Below, piece by piece: positions 1-9,243 of a stretch of DNA of 64,000 nt (position 1 is its first letter; each line of letters opens with the position of its first letter). Under the pieces are notes generated by a model. The model saw only the letters and a program-made list of their open reading frames with translations. It searched no databases and was not told the origin of the DNA. Position numbers and translations under genes: made by a program. The DNA comes from Desulfoferula sp040751985 (GTDB lineage Bacteria; Desulfobacterota; Desulfarculia; Desulfarculales; Desulfarculaceae): NCBI GenBank assembly GCA_040751985.1, contig JBFMFU010000065.1, positions 1 to 64,000 of the forward strand, given 5' to 3'.

Positions 1-107
1 ACGGCAAGCTCAAACAATTCCGGAGGGTCGCTACTCGCTACGATAAGCTGGCCTCCTCATACTTGGCCTTCGTGCTTGTAGCGGCCATATACCTTTGGCT
101 ATTGTAA
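1..107 (+). CDS. IS5-type transposase, C-terminal fragment
   Basis: The window opens inside a reading frame (codons from base 3) that ends with TAA at 105-107. The 34 visible residues include QFRRVATRYDKL and end in AAIYLWLL, the usual tail of IS5/IS4-type DDE transposases, where R-Y-D-K belongs to the last catalytic region. The rest of the element lies upstream of the window, so its integrity is unknown. No terminal inverted repeat can be assigned in 108-157 because the other end is not visible. Confidence 0.75.
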   Translation, partial: GKLKQFRRVATRYDKLASSYLAFVLVAAIYLWLL

Positions 108-157
108 ATGTCGACACGGCCTAGCAACCTGCTGGCCAACCACAACTACCGTTAAAA

Positions 158-1207
158 TCACCCCTGCCCCTCCTGGGCCGCCAACTGTCCACAAGCCGCC
201 GCGATGTCCGCCCCCCGGCTTTTCCTGAGCAGGGCCGTGACGTGCCGGGCGGCCAACTCCTCCTGGAAGGCCTCCATTGCCTCCGGCTCCGGCGGGGCGA
301 AGGCCGCGCCTGGGTGGGGGTTGAAGGCGATGAGGTTCACCTTGCAGCGGAGCCCCCGGCACCAGGCCGCCAACTGCGCCGCCTGCTGGGGCCGGTCGTT
401 GACCCCGCCCAGGAGCACGTACTCCAGGGTAATGCGCCGGGTGGGCTTGAGGGGATAGGCCAAGAGCGCCTGCTTGAGCGCGGCCAGGTTCCAGCGCCGG
501 TTCACCGGCATCAGGCGGCTCCTCAGCTCGTCGTCGGCCGCGCCCAGGCTCACGGCCAGGGCCGCGGGCGTGGCCCGGCCCAGGGTGGCCAGGCGGTCCA
601 CCCGGCCGGCGGTGGACACCGTCACCCGGCGCTGGCTCATCTGCAGGCCGTGCTCGCCCAGGATGTGCTCCAGGGCCACCAAGAGGTTGTCCAGGTTGTC
701 CAGGGGCTCGCCCATGCCCATGAACACCAGGTTGGTCAGGGGCCGGGCCTCATCCACCAGCCGGCGGGCGGCCAGCACCTGGCCCGTGATCTCGGCCGGA
801 GCCAGGTTGCGCTTCAGGCCCAGGCCGCCGGTGGCGCAGAAGGCGCAGCCCATGCGGCAGCCCACCTGGGAGGACACGCACAGGGTGTGGTGGTCCTCCT
901 CGGGGATCAGGACGCTCTCCACGGCCTGGCCGTCGCCCAGGCGGAACAGGAGCTTCTGGGTGCCGTCGGAGGCGGCCTGCACCTGGGCCGGGGCCAGGTC
1001 CGTGAGCCGGGCCGCAGCGGCCAGGCGGCCGCGCAGCTCCCGGCTTAGGTCGGTCATCTCCTCTATGCCCCTGGCGCCCTGGCGGTAGAGCCAGGCCAGC
1101 ACCTGCCGGGCGCGGAAGGGCTTCTGGCCCAGGGAGACCATCAGGTCCTGCACCTGGGCCGCGGTCAGGTCGCGCAGCTCCGGGCGTTTGTCGTGGGTGG
1201 GCGGCAT
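158..1207 (-). CDS. rlmN: 23S rRNA (adenine2503-C2)-methyltransferase RlmN
   Basis: Radical-SAM enzyme that methylates A2503 of 23S rRNA (and A37 of some tRNAs) through a methyl-cysteine intermediate. The product is 349 residues, normal for the family. The cluster motif CRMGCAFC gives the three iron-sulfur cysteines at 117, 121 and 124. GMGEPLDN is the SAM-binding GGEP-like motif, and the cysteine in ADIAAACGQ near the C terminus matches the methyl-carrying cysteine. The ATG at 1207 (MPPTHDK) was chosen because the frame upstream of it is low-complexity shadow coding. It is separated by 32 bases from the upstream gene, with which it may be cotranscribed. Confidence 0.95.
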   Translation of the reverse strand: MPPTHDKRPELRDLTAAQVQDLMVSLGQKPFRARQVLAWLYRQGARGIEEMTDLSRELRGRLAAAARLTDLAPAQVQAASDGTQKLLFRLGDGQAVESVLIPEEDHHTLCVSSQVGCRMGCAFCATGGLGLKRNLAPAEITGQVLAARRLVDEARPLTNLVFMGMGEPLDNLDNLLVALEHILGEHGLQMSQRRVTVSTAGRVDRLATLGRATPAALAVSLGAADDELRSRLMPVNRRWNLAALKQALLAYPLKPTRRITLEYVLLGGVNDRPQQAAQLAAWCRGLRCKVNLIAFNPHPGAAFAPPEPEAMEAFQEELAARHVTALLRKSRGADIAAACGQLAAQEGQG

Positions 1208-1239
1208 GGGCCAAGTGTACCCTGGGCCGGGGCGGGGGG

Positions 1240-1695
1240 CTAATCGGTGGCCAGGCGCTGGGTGAGCAGGCGGTCCAGGGCCGCGGCGAAGCGCTGCTTG
1301 TCCTTGGGGCCGTAGGGGGCCGGCCCGCCGGTGGTCACCCCCGCCTCGCGCAGGCCGGTGAGGAAGTCGCGCAGGCTCAGGCGCTCGCGCACGTTTTCTG
1401 CGGTGTACAGCTCGCCGCGGGGGTTCAGGGCCGTGGCCCCCTTGGCCACCACCTTGGCCGCCAGGGGCAGGTCGGTGGTGATCACCAGGTCCTCGGGCGC
1501 GGCCTGCTCGGCGATGTAGCGGTCGGCCGCGTCCAGGTCCCCCGGCACCCGCACCGTGGTCACCAGCCTGCCCGGCGGCCGGCCCACCTGGCGGTCGGCC
1601 ACCAGGCACACCGGCAGCCTCAGACGCTCCGAGGCCCGGAACACGATCTCCTTGGCCGGCCGGGGGCAGCCGTCCGCGTCGATCCAGATGCGCAT
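1240..1695 (-). CDS. YaiI/YqxD family protein (DUF188, UPF0178)
   Basis: A 151-residue cytosolic protein that begins MRIWIDADGCPRPAKE, the hallmark of the DUF188 family, which has a PIN/NYN-like fold and no settled function. Further family blocks are DLVITTDLPLAAKVV and ALNPRGELYT. The ATG shares its A with the TGA of the upstream phosphatase gene (TGATG arrangement), so translation is probably coupled. The conserved aspartates (6, 8 and the one in TTDLP) suggest metal-dependent nuclease-like chemistry, but this is inference from the fold. Confidence 0.85.
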   Translation of the reverse strand: MRIWIDADGCPRPAKEIVFRASERLRLPVCLVADRQVGRPPGRLVTTVRVPGDLDAADRYIAEQAAPEDLVITTDLPLAAKVVAKGATALNPRGELYTAENVRERLSLRDFLTGLREAGVTTGGPAPYGPKDKQRFAAALDRLLTQRLATD

Positions 1696-2672
1696 CAGGG
1701 CCCCTGGCGGAAGACCCGCGCCCAGTCCCGCTGCATGCTCACCACCACCCAGCCGCGCTGCTTGGCCAAGGCCAGCAGGTTGGCGCTGCGGTAGACGAAC
1801 TCCCGCGGGTCGTCGTGGTCCAGCACCAGGGCCAGGCTGCGGCGGGGCGATGAGGCGGCGAAGCGCAGCATCCAGGCGTCGCCCATGGTGTTGCCGAAGG
1901 CCAGCACCGGCCCCCGCCCCAGGCGTAGCTTCAGGTTCACTGCCTTGACCTGGTCCAGGTTGAGCATGCCCGGCTGCACCCGGCCCCGGCTGAAGACCAG
2001 GCGGCCGTCCTTCTCGCTGACCGTGGCCGCGAAGCGGGTGCCGATGCAGCGCTCGGCCGGCACGCCCAGGTAGGGTTCGCTGATGGCCATCAGGGCCATG
2101 ATGGCCGAGCCCGAGCAGACGTAGACCTTGAAGCCCTTGCGGGTCAAGAGCTGGATCAGCTCCAACTGCGGTTGGTAGATCAACTGGCTCCAGGGCACCT
2201 TCTTGGCCGAGTTGATGCCTTCGCGGAACACCTTGAGGGACAGGGCCCGGTAGGCGTCCAGGTCCATGCCCAGGAAGGGCTGCGTCAAGAGGGCGTCGAT
2301 GTTGCGCATCAGGAACTGGCGGTCGCCGCTGATGGCGGCCTGGCACAGGGCGGCCTGCCTCTCGCCCTTGGCCGCGAAGGCCCCGCAGTTGTCCTTGAGC
2401 CAGGCCACCGAGATGGCCATGGTGAAGAAGTAGGGCTTCTCGGAGATGATGGTGCCGTCCAGGTCGAAGGAGGCGATGCGCTCGGCCGGGGGGATGAAGT
2501 CCTGGTGGCCGGGCGTGGTCACCGCGTTGACGTAATCCAGCAGCCGGCCGCGCAGGGGCTCGCGCCAGGAGGGCAGCTCCTGGGCCGCGAAGGCCGGCGC
2601 GGCCGCCATGAGGGCCAGCAGCAGGCAGAGCAGGACCAGGACCGGACGGCGGACGGTAGCGGGCGGCTTCAT
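1695..2672 (-). CDS. Exported HAD-superfamily phosphatase
   Basis: A 325-residue protein with an N-terminal signal peptide (hydrophobic run at about residues 10-28, cleavage near AFA-AQ), so it acts outside the cytoplasm. HAD motif I is FDLDGT with the nucleophile Asp70 and Asp72; motif II is the SGSA segment; motif III/IV is FGNTMGDAWM. The motif pattern resembles phosphoserine phosphatase-type HAD enzymes, but the substrate is not evident. Export is uncommon for HAD enzymes apart from acid phosphatases. It is translationally coupled to the DUF188 gene. Confidence 0.8.
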   Translation of the reverse strand: MKPPATVRRPVLVLLCLLLALMAAAPAFAAQELPSWREPLRGRLLDYVNAVTTPGHQDFIPPAERIASFDLDGTIISEKPYFFTMAISVAWLKDNCGAFAAKGERQAALCQAAISGDRQFLMRNIDALLTQPFLGMDLDAYRALSLKVFREGINSAKKVPWSQLIYQPQLELIQLLTRKGFKVYVCSGSAIMALMAISEPYLGVPAERCIGTRFAATVSEKDGRLVFSRGRVQPGMLNLDQVKAVNLKLRLGRGPVLAFGNTMGDAWMLRFAASSPRRSLALVLDHDDPREFVYRSANLLALAKQRGWVVVSMQRDWARVFRQGP

Positions 2673-2819
2673 GGTTGCACCTCCAAGTGCGCGCGGCTCC
2701 CATTATGCCAGAGCCCGCGGCGGCCGCCAGCAAAATAGCCGCCGGGCGCCGGGGCTTGTGGGCCAGGCCTCGGCGTGGCATAGTGGGGCTGCGCCGCGGG
2801 CGCGAAGGGAGGCGCGGGC

Positions 2820-4007
2820 TTGCGCATAGGTTTCGTGGTGCAGCGCTACGGCGAGGGCATTGACGGCGGGGCCGAGGTGCACTGCCGCCGGGTGGCCTCG
2901 CGCCTGGCCGGCCGCGGCCACCAGGTCACGGTGCTCACCACCACCGCCGCGGACTACCTGACCTGGGCCAACCACTTCCCGGCCGGCGACGGCGAGATGG
3001 AGGGCGTGGCCCTCAAGCGCTTCCCGGTGGCCCGGCGGCGCTGGGTGCGGCCCTTCAACCTCTGGGCGCGCAAACTCTACCGCGGCGGCCAGCCCATTGA
3101 CGTGCAGTGGCGCTGGCTGGTGCGCCAGGGCCCCTACACCCCGGCCCTGCTGCAGCACCTCATCGACCACGAGGCCGACTACCAGGCCATCGTGTTCTTT
3201 ACCTACCTGTACTTCCCCACCGCCGCCGGCCTGCCCTTGGTGCCCCGGCGGGCGCTCTTGGTGCCCACGGCCCACGACGAGCCCACCCTGTACCTGCCCC
3301 TGTTCCGGCCCCTGTTCCACCTGCCCCGGACCATCCTCTACAACACCCAGGCCGAGCGCGAGCTGGTGCAGCGGGTGCACCGCAATAGTGAGGTGCGCGG
3401 CCGGGTGGTGGGCCTGGGCATAGACCCGCCCGCCCCCGGCGGCCAGGCCGCGTTCCGCGCCCGCCATAAACTGGACGGCGACTTCCTGCTCTACCTGGGC
3501 CGGGTGGACGTGATGAAGGGCTGCGGCGAGCTGTTCAGCCAGTTCCAGCGCCTGGCCGCCGAGCCCCAGTTCGCCGGGCTCAAGCTGGTGCTGGCCGGCC
3601 GGGTGCGCATGGAGCTGCCCCGCCACCCGGGCATCCTCAGTCTGGGGTTCGTGTCCGAGGCCGAGCGCGACGCGGCCCTGGGCGCGGCCACGGCCCTGGT
3701 CATGCCCTCGCCGCACGAGAGCCTGTCCATGGTCACCCTGGAGGCCTCCCTGGCCGGCCGGCCAGTGCTGGTCAACGCCGACTGCGAGGTGCTGGCCCGC
3801 TACGTGCGCGAGGCCCAGGCCGGCCTGGCCTACCGCGGTTACGATGAGTTCCGGGCCGCCACGGAGCGCCTGCTGGCCGCCCCCGCCGAGGCCGCGAACA
3901 TGGGCCGGCGCGGCGCGGCCTACGTGGCCCAGCACTACGGCTGGGAGCCGGTGCTGGCGGCCTACGAAGAGGAGCTGGCCCGGGTGGCCGAGCAGGCCGG
4001 GGGGTAG
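2820..4007 (+). CDS. Glycosyltransferase family 4-type (GT-B)
   Basis: Probable sugar transferase for envelope polysaccharide or glycan synthesis, 395 residues. The N-terminal half starts RIGFVVQRYGEGIDGGAE, the acceptor-domain opening of GT4 enzymes. The C-terminal donor-binding domain has FLLYLGRVDVMKG and the E-x7-E block PSPHESLSMVTLEA. The start is TTG, supported by GGAGG about eight bases upstream. The next glycosyltransferase begins three bases after its stop, so the two form an operon. Donor and acceptor sugars cannot be told from sequence. Confidence 0.85.
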   Translation: MRIGFVVQRYGEGIDGGAEVHCRRVASRLAGRGHQVTVLTTTAADYLTWANHFPAGDGEMEGVALKRFPVARRRWVRPFNLWARKLYRGGQPIDVQWRWLVRQGPYTPALLQHLIDHEADYQAIVFFTYLYFPTAAGLPLVPRRALLVPTAHDEPTLYLPLFRPLFHLPRTILYNTQAERELVQRVHRNSEVRGRVVGLGIDPPAPGGQAAFRARHKLDGDFLLYLGRVDVMKGCGELFSQFQRLAAEPQFAGLKLVLAGRVRMELPRHPGILSLGFVSEAERDAALGAATALVMPSPHESLSMVTLEASLAGRPVLVNADCEVLARYVREAQAGLAYRGYDEFRAATERLLAAPAEAANMGRRGAAYVAQHYGWEPVLAAYEEELARVAEQAGG

Positions 4008-4010
4008 ACG

Positions 4011-5156
4011 GTGCGCATCGCCATAGACATCTGCCGCCTCAGCGACCCCATGACCGGCATCGGCAACTACATCGCCAACCTGCTGGCCGGCCTGGCCCAG
4101 GTGGACGCGGACAACGACTACCTGCTCTACCCCTACTTTCCGGAGTGCTTCCCCCGTCGGGTGGCGGACCTGGCCGCCTTTGTGCCGCCCCAGGCCAACT
4201 TCCGCCTCTGGGGCCGCTGGCGGCCCGAGCTGTTGGTCAAGCTGTTCTGGTTCAAGATCAAGCTGCCCAAGGAGTGGTTCCTGGCCCGGGCCGCGGTGAC
4301 CCACTCCACCAACCTGGCCGGCCCCCGCCTGAGGCGCAGCCGCCTGGTGGTGACGGTGCACGATCTCTCCTTCCTGCGCCAGCCCGACTGGCACAAGGCC
4401 GACAACGTGGTCTTCTCGCAGCGGGGGGTGGAGAACGCGGTGCGCAACGCCGAGCTGCTCATCGTGCCCAGCCGCTTCACCGCCGAGGAGTTGCAGGCCC
4501 TGTTTCCCGCCTGCCAGGGCCGGGTGCGGGTGGTGCCCGAGGCGGTGCTGCCCGCCTTCGCGCCTGCCGTGGACCCAGGGCCGGTGGAGGAGGTCAAGCG
4601 CCTCTATGGCCTGGAGCGGCCCTACCTATTGTTCGTGGGCACCCTGGAGCCGCGCAAGAACCTGGTGCGCCTGATCCGGGCCTTCCAGCAGGTGCTGGCC
4701 GAGGGAGTAACGGACTTCGACCTGGTGCTGGCCGGCGGCCTGGGCTGGAAGACGGCCGAGATCCAGGCCGCCATCGCCGACCCGGCCGGCCAGGAGCGGG
4801 TGCGCGCCCTGGGCTACGTGCCCGCCGCCCGCCTGCCCGCCCTGTACCAGGGGGCCTACGCCCTGGCCTATCCCTCGCTGTACGAGGGCTTCGGCCTGCC
4901 GGTGCTGGAAGCCCTGGCCTGCGGCACCCCGGTGCTCACCTCCGCGGCCGCCTCCCTGCCCGAGGTGGCCGGCCTGGCCGCCCTGTACGTGGACCCCCTG
5001 GACCAGGACCAGATGGCCGCCGGCATCAGCCGCCTGCTGAGCCAGCCCCAGCTTCGCCAGGAGCTGGCCGCCCAGGCCCCGGCCCAGGCCGCGCAATTCT
5101 CCCAGGCGGCCATGGGCCGGGCGGCCCTGGCCGTGTACCAGGAGGCGGCCGGCTGA
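4011..5156 (+). CDS. Glycosyltransferase family 4-type (GT-B)
   Basis: A second GT-B glycosyltransferase of 381 residues that starts with GTG three bases after the previous gene. The N terminus RIAIDICRLSDPMTGIGNY is typical of GT4 mannosyl/rhamnosyl-type transferases. The donor site shows GTLEPRKNL and PSLYEGFGLPVLEALA, including the E-x7-E motif. The pair probably adds consecutive sugars to one glycan. No flippase or polymerase genes are nearby, so the pathway is incomplete in this window. Confidence 0.88.
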   Translation: MRIAIDICRLSDPMTGIGNYIANLLAGLAQVDADNDYLLYPYFPECFPRRVADLAAFVPPQANFRLWGRWRPELLVKLFWFKIKLPKEWFLARAAVTHSTNLAGPRLRRSRLVVTVHDLSFLRQPDWHKADNVVFSQRGVENAVRNAELLIVPSRFTAEELQALFPACQGRVRVVPEAVLPAFAPAVDPGPVEEVKRLYGLERPYLLFVGTLEPRKNLVRLIRAFQQVLAEGVTDFDLVLAGGLGWKTAEIQAAIADPAGQERVRALGYVPAARLPALYQGAYALAYPSLYEGFGLPVLEALACGTPVLTSAAASLPEVAGLAALYVDPLDQDQMAAGISRLLSQPQLRQELAAQAPAQAAQFSQAAMGRAALAVYQEAAG

Positions 5157-5163
5157 GCCGCGG

Positions 5164-5964
5164 CTACTCGCCCTCCTCCTCTTCCTTTTTCAGCTTTTGC
5201 TGTTGCTCCAGCCGGTCCTGCTTCTTTTCGGCGGGCGAGCGGTACTGGCCGGGGTAGGGGCGCTCGGGGAAGCGCTTCTTCCAGAGGTCTTCCTCGGGCT
5301 TGGCGTAGGGGTCGCGGTAGAGGCCCTCGGGCGGCGGCTGCTCGGCGTCGTCGTCGTAGATCTTCTGGCGCTCGCGGTACATGCGCATCTGCTTCTCCTC
5401 TTCGCTGGCCGAGCCCTCCAGGGTGATGCGCACCTCGGCCGCGTAGCCGCAGTTGCCCGCGTCGGTGGTGAAGGTCTGCGAGGCCACGCCCTGGACGCTG
5501 ACCACCCGCACCTCGTGCAGGAGCATGTCGTAGATGCCGGGCAGGTAGCAGCGCACCATGGTCAGGTAGGTCCCGCCGTGGGTGGTGCTGCCCTCCTGGA
5601 TGCGCCCCTCGGCGGCGGTGGTCACCGTCACCTCGGCCTCGGGAACCGGGTTGCCGTCCATGTCGGTGACCGTGACCATGACCTCGCGCATGGGGCCGGG
5701 GTCCATGGCCTCCCGCTGGCGCTGCTCCTCCCTTTCCTTCTGCTGACGCTTCTGGAGCTGCTCGCGCATGCGCAGCGAGTCCATGTACTGGCGGCGGTCG
5801 TAGGGGACGGTCTTGGGGGGCGGCTGCTTCTGATCCTTGTCCTTGGGGGGCTCGTCATAGCGGGAGGCGGTGGCGTCGCGGCCGGGGGCGGTGGCCGAGG
5901 CGGCCAGGGCCGCGGCCGGGACCAGCGACATCAGCAGAATCAAGGCGGCGATCAGGCGGCGCAT
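5164..5964 (-). CDS. Secreted charged protein with carboxypeptidase-regulatory/Ig-like domain
   Basis: A 266-residue protein of unknown function. A signal peptide (MRRLIAALILL to about ALAAS) is followed by a Pro/Lys/Gln-rich stretch. Residues around 95-180 read VMVTVTDMDGNPVPEAEVTV, the beta-sandwich signature of carboxypeptidase regulatory-like (CarboxypepD_reg) domains. The C terminus is highly charged and ends KLKKEEEEGE, probably helical or disordered. Two lone cysteines (in MVRCYLPG and GNCGYAAE) could form a disulfide. It ends only eight bases from the convergent glycosyltransferase stop. Confidence 0.6.
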   Translation of the reverse strand: MRRLIAALILLMSLVPAAALAASATAPGRDATASRYDEPPKDKDQKQPPPKTVPYDRRQYMDSLRMREQLQKRQQKEREEQRQREAMDPGPMREVMVTVTDMDGNPVPEAEVTVTTAAEGRIQEGSTTHGGTYLTMVRCYLPGIYDMLLHEVRVVSVQGVASQTFTTDAGNCGYAAEVRITLEGSASEEEKQMRMYRERQKIYDDDAEQPPPEGLYRDPYAKPEEDLWKKRFPERPYPGQYRSPAEKKQDRLEQQQKLKKEEEEGE

Positions 5965-6030
5965 GCCTCCTCCGCTCGGTACGGGCTCACACCTTACTAT
6001 TATCCTCCAGAGGGCCTCCGGTGGCCAGCC

Positions 6031-6723
6031 TCAGGCAATGAGGCGGCGGATGCCGCCCTCGCCGGCCACGATGACCTGGCTGGCCAGGCCCAGGAACAGG
6101 CCGTGCTCCACCACCCCGGCCCGGCCCTCCAGGGCCCGGGCCACCGCCGCCGGGTCCGCCATGGGCCCGAAGTCGCAGTCCAGGATGTTGTTGCCCTGGT
6201 CGGTGACGAAGGGCCGCCCGTCCGGGCCGCTGCGCAGCTTGACCTTGGCCCCCAGCCCGGCGATGTAGTCCCCCACCGGCCGCCGGCCGAAGGGCACCAC
6301 CTCCACCGGCAGGGCCCACTTGCAGCCCAGCTGGGGCGAGAGCTTGGACTCGTCCACGATGATGATCTCCCGGCGGCTGGCCTGGGCCACCACCTTTTCG
6401 CGCAGCAGGGCCCCGCCGCCGCCCTTGATCAGGTTGAGCCGGGGGTCCACCTCGTCGGCCCCGTCGATGGTCAGGTCCACCTGGGGGTGCTCCTCCAGGC
6501 TGGACACGGTCAGCCCCAGGCGGCGGGCCTCCTGCTCCATGGCCAGGGCGCAGGCCACCCCCACGATGCCGCTCAGGCGGCCGGCGTTCACCAGCTTGGC
6601 CAGGTGGCGCACGGCCAGCAGGGCGGTGCTGCCGTATCCCAGGCCCACCACCATGCCCGAGGTGACCATCTCCACCGCCGCCTCGGCGGCCTGCTGCTTC
6701 AGCTCGTCCTGGCTCAGGCTCAT
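6031..6723 (-). CDS. rpiA: Ribose-5-phosphate isomerase A
   Basis: Interconverts ribose 5-phosphate and ribulose 5-phosphate in the pentose phosphate pathway. The product is 230 residues, the usual length. Diagnostic motifs are GLGYGSTA (GLGTGSTA in most family members, so Tyr replaces Thr), TIDGADEVD and KGGGGALLREKVVA, the last including the catalytic region. It stands alone, between a secreted protein gene and a divergent DUF4412 gene. Confidence 0.95.
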   Translation of the reverse strand: MSLSQDELKQQAAEAAVEMVTSGMVVGLGYGSTALLAVRHLAKLVNAGRLSGIVGVACALAMEQEARRLGLTVSSLEEHPQVDLTIDGADEVDPRLNLIKGGGGALLREKVVAQASRREIIIVDESKLSPQLGCKWALPVEVVPFGRRPVGDYIAGLGAKVKLRSGPDGRPFVTDQGNNILDCDFGPMADPAAVARALEGRAGVVEHGLFLGLASQVIVAGEGGIRRLIA

Positions 6724-6891
6724 GGCTCTCCCCCGATGCGGGTTGCTGCGGCTTCTTTACTATAGATACTCCGCCCGCCAAAGAAAAGCCCGCCGGAGAG
6801 CGCGCAGAACCCTTGCCAGTCCGGCGCGGGCGGGTTAGTCTCAGGTGAGGCTCGCCACTTTCGGCGGCCGCCTAACTCAGGAGCAAACGCC

Positions 6892-7647
6892 ATGAAGATA
6901 AAGTGCGCCCTGCTGACCCTGGCCCTGACCTTCACCCTCATGGCCTCCAGCGCCCTGGCCGGCTGGGTACTGGAGCAGGAGGCCGGCGGCCAGCCCCTTA
7001 CCGTCTATGTGCAGAGCAACAAGGTGCGCTCCGGCACTGGCGAGCACGGCGTGATCTACGACCTGAACACCGGCCTGGTGACCATGCTCAACCCCAGCCG
7101 CAAGGTGTACTGGACCGGCCGGCCCGAGGAGCTGACCAAGCAGATGAACCAGGCCTTCGAGACCCAGATGGAGCAGATGCTCAAGCAGGCCCCGCCCGAG
7201 CAGCGCGAGCAGATGCGTCAGATGATGCGCCAGCAGATGGGCCGCGGCCCCCAGGAGCCGCCGGAGCAGGTGACGGTCAAGTCCACCGGCCAGAGCCAGA
7301 CCATCGCCGGCTACAAGGCCAAGCAGTACCTGGTCTCGGTCAACGGCCAGCCGCGCCAGGAGCTCTGGGTGGCGACGGTGCCCGGCCTGGGCCGCGACCT
7401 GGACATGAACAAGCTGTTCAAGCTGGTGCACCAGATGAACGTGCCCGGCCGCCAGCAGTGGCGCAGCTCGCCCCGGGTGGCGGCGGTCTTGACCGGGGCC
7501 TACCCCCTGAAGCTGGTGGACCTGGGCGGCGGCCCCGGCTCGGTGACGGTGACCAAGAAGATCGAGCAGAAGCGCCTGCCCGCGGACCTGTTCCAGGCCC
7601 CCAAGGGCTGGCGCAAGGTGGAGTTCAGCCAGATGATGGGGCGCTAA
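6892..7647 (+). CDS. Periplasmic DUF4412-like protein
   Basis: A 251-residue exported protein. A signal peptide (MKIKCALLTLALTFTLM to ALAG) is followed by a beta-rich domain with IYDLNTGLVTMLNPSRKVYW, the pattern of DUF4412 proteins that resemble lipoprotein-localisation folds. The middle is rich in Met and Gln (about residues 85-125: QMNQAFETQMEQMLKQ), probably helical. ATG is preceded by AGGAGC. Function is unknown; the fold suggests ligand or lipid binding. A patatin gene follows after 19 bases. Confidence 0.65.
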   Translation: MKIKCALLTLALTFTLMASSALAGWVLEQEAGGQPLTVYVQSNKVRSGTGEHGVIYDLNTGLVTMLNPSRKVYWTGRPEELTKQMNQAFETQMEQMLKQAPPEQREQMRQMMRQQMGRGPQEPPEQVTVKSTGQSQTIAGYKAKQYLVSVNGQPRQELWVATVPGLGRDLDMNKLFKLVHQMNVPGRQQWRSSPRVAAVLTGAYPLKLVDLGGGPGSVTVTKKIEQKRLPADLFQAPKGWRKVEFSQMMGR

Positions 7648-7666
7648 GCCGGGACCGCCGCGGCCC

Positions 7667-8524
7667 GTGTCCAGCCCCGCGTATGGCTCGGTGGTCTTCG
7701 CCGGCGGCGGCAACCGCTGCACCTGGCAGGCCGGCTTCTGGGAGGTGGTGGCCCCGGCCCTGCCCCTGCGGCCCCGCGTGGTGGCCGGGGTCAGCGCCGG
7801 GGCGGCCATCGCCTGCTGTGCCCTGGCCGGCCGCAGCTTTGAGGCCTTGGCCCACTACGACCGCGAGCTGACCAAGAACCCGCGCAACTTCTACTGGGGC
7901 CGCCTGCTGCGGGGCCAACGGCCCTTCCCCCACCTGGCCATCTACCGCCACGCCCTCTTGACCCTGTTGGACCAGGCGGCCCTGGAGCGGCTGCAGGCCG
8001 GGCCCGAGGTGCGGGTGCTCCTGGCCCGGCCGCCGGCCTGGGCCGGGGCCCTGGGCGGGGTGGCCCTGGGCTTTGCGGCCTACACCCTGGAGAAGCACCT
8101 GCGCGGCCCCCTGCACCCGGCCCTGCCCGCGCGCCTGGGCTTTTGGCCCCAGGTGGTGTCGCTGAAGGCTTGCGCCGCCCCCGCAGAGGCGGTGGACCTG
8201 ATCCTGGCCAGCTCCTGCACCCCGCCGGTGCTGCCGGTGATGTATATGAACGGCGGGCCGGTCCTGGACGGCGGCCTGATCGACAACGTGCCCCTGGCCG
8301 CCCTGGGGCCCGGCGACGGCCCCAGCCTGATCCTACTCACCCGCCGCTACCGGCCGGAGCAGCTCCGCGGCCATCCGGGCCGCACCTACGTGCAGCCCAC
8401 CCGGCCGGTGCCGGCAGCCAAGTGGGACTACACCGACCCCGCCGCCCTGCACGCGGCCTTCGCGTTGGGCCAGGAGGACGGCCGGCGCTTCCTGGCGGGC
8501 GGGCCGGCCGCCCTGCAGACCTAG
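7667..8524 (+). CDS. Patatin-like phospholipase
   Basis: Probable serine lipid acyl hydrolase with a Ser-Asp dyad, 285 residues. The oxyanion-hole glycine run is VVFAGGGNRCTWQAGF, the nucleophile elbow is GVSAG, and the catalytic aspartate lies in VLDGGLIDNVPL (DGG motif). No signal peptide is seen, so it is probably cytosolic or membrane-peripheral. GTG start at 7667 keeps the glycine motif near the N terminus; the ribosome site is weak, so it may be coupled to the DUF4412 gene. Confidence 0.85.
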   Translation: MSSPAYGSVVFAGGGNRCTWQAGFWEVVAPALPLRPRVVAGVSAGAAIACCALAGRSFEALAHYDRELTKNPRNFYWGRLLRGQRPFPHLAIYRHALLTLLDQAALERLQAGPEVRVLLARPPAWAGALGGVALGFAAYTLEKHLRGPLHPALPARLGFWPQVVSLKACAAPAEAVDLILASSCTPPVLPVMYMNGGPVLDGGLIDNVPLAALGPGDGPSLILLTRRYRPEQLRGHPGRTYVQPTRPVPAAKWDYTDPAALHAAFALGQEDGRRFLAGGPAALQT

Positions 8525-8544
8525 CAATCTAGAAGGGGGGCGCC

Positions 8545-9243
8545 ATGGAGTTCATCCGGCTGGGCAGCATCCTGGGGGCGTTGATCATCACCCTGCTGCT
8601 GATGGTCAGCCACTACCTCTCGCCCCTGATCAAGCGGCTGCCCGGGGCCAGCGAGCGCAAGGTCACCTCCTTTGCCGGCGGCGTGGCGGTGGCCTACGTG
8701 TTTCTGCATATGCTGCCCGAGCTGGTGGAGGGCAACCAGGCCATCGGCCAGGCCCTCCAGGACGTGGCCCGCCTGACCCCGCTGTTGGACCTGGCCATCT
8801 TCATCCTGGCCCTGGCCGGCTTCACCATCTACTACGGCCTGGAGCTCTTGGCCCAGCGCGCCGCCGGCCAAGGCCCCGGCGTCTCCCTGCGGGCGTACTA
8901 CCTGCACCTGGGCATGTACGGCCTGTACAACTTCCTCATCACCTACACCATGCCTTTGCGCGTGCAGACCGGCCTGTTCTACGCGGCCATCTTCAGCGCG
9001 GCCATGGCCCTGCACTTCATCCTCAGCGACCGCAGCTTCCGGCGCCACTTCCGGGCCTATTTCGACCTCGGCGGCCGGCTGATTCTGGTGGCGGCGCTCT
9101 TGGCCGGCTGGGTGGTCACGGCCCTCACCGAGCCCATCAATGTGGAGCTGGTCAGCCTGATGATCGCCTTTTTGGCCGGCTCCATCCTCTACAACGTGTT
9201 CAAGGAGGAGCTGCCCTCGGGGCGCAACTCCTCCTATCTCTGA
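8545..9243 (+). CDS. ZIP-like integral membrane protein, apparently truncated by TGA
   Basis: A membrane protein of 232 residues as written, with about six to seven hydrophobic segments. SFAGGVAVAYVFLHMLPE resembles the H-x-x-PE helix of ZIP metal transporters, but the later HN-x-x-D helix is not obvious, so metal transport is uncertain. The C-terminal LAGSILYNVFKEELPSG leads in relatives, as I recall them, into an Arg-Phe-Trp and a last helix. Here the frame hits TGA at 9241-9243 and then stays open as a hydrophobic helix to TAG at 9310-9312. The upstream ribosome site is AGAAGGGGGG. Confidence 0.7.
   Translation: MEFIRLGSILGALIITLLLMVSHYLSPLIKRLPGASERKVTSFAGGVAVAYVFLHMLPELVEGNQAIGQALQDVARLTPLLDLAIFILALAGFTIYYGLELLAQRAAGQGPGVSLRAYYLHLGMYGLYNFLITYTMPLRVQTGLFYAAIFSAAMALHFILSDRSFRRHFRAYFDLGGRLILVAALLAGWVVTALTEPINVELVSLMIAFLAGSILYNVFKEELPSGRNSSYL

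Noticed and set aside
9241..9243. TGA read as selenocysteine
   Set aside because: Homologues, as I recall them, have Trp rather than Cys here, and I see no clear SECIS-like hairpin directly after the codon.
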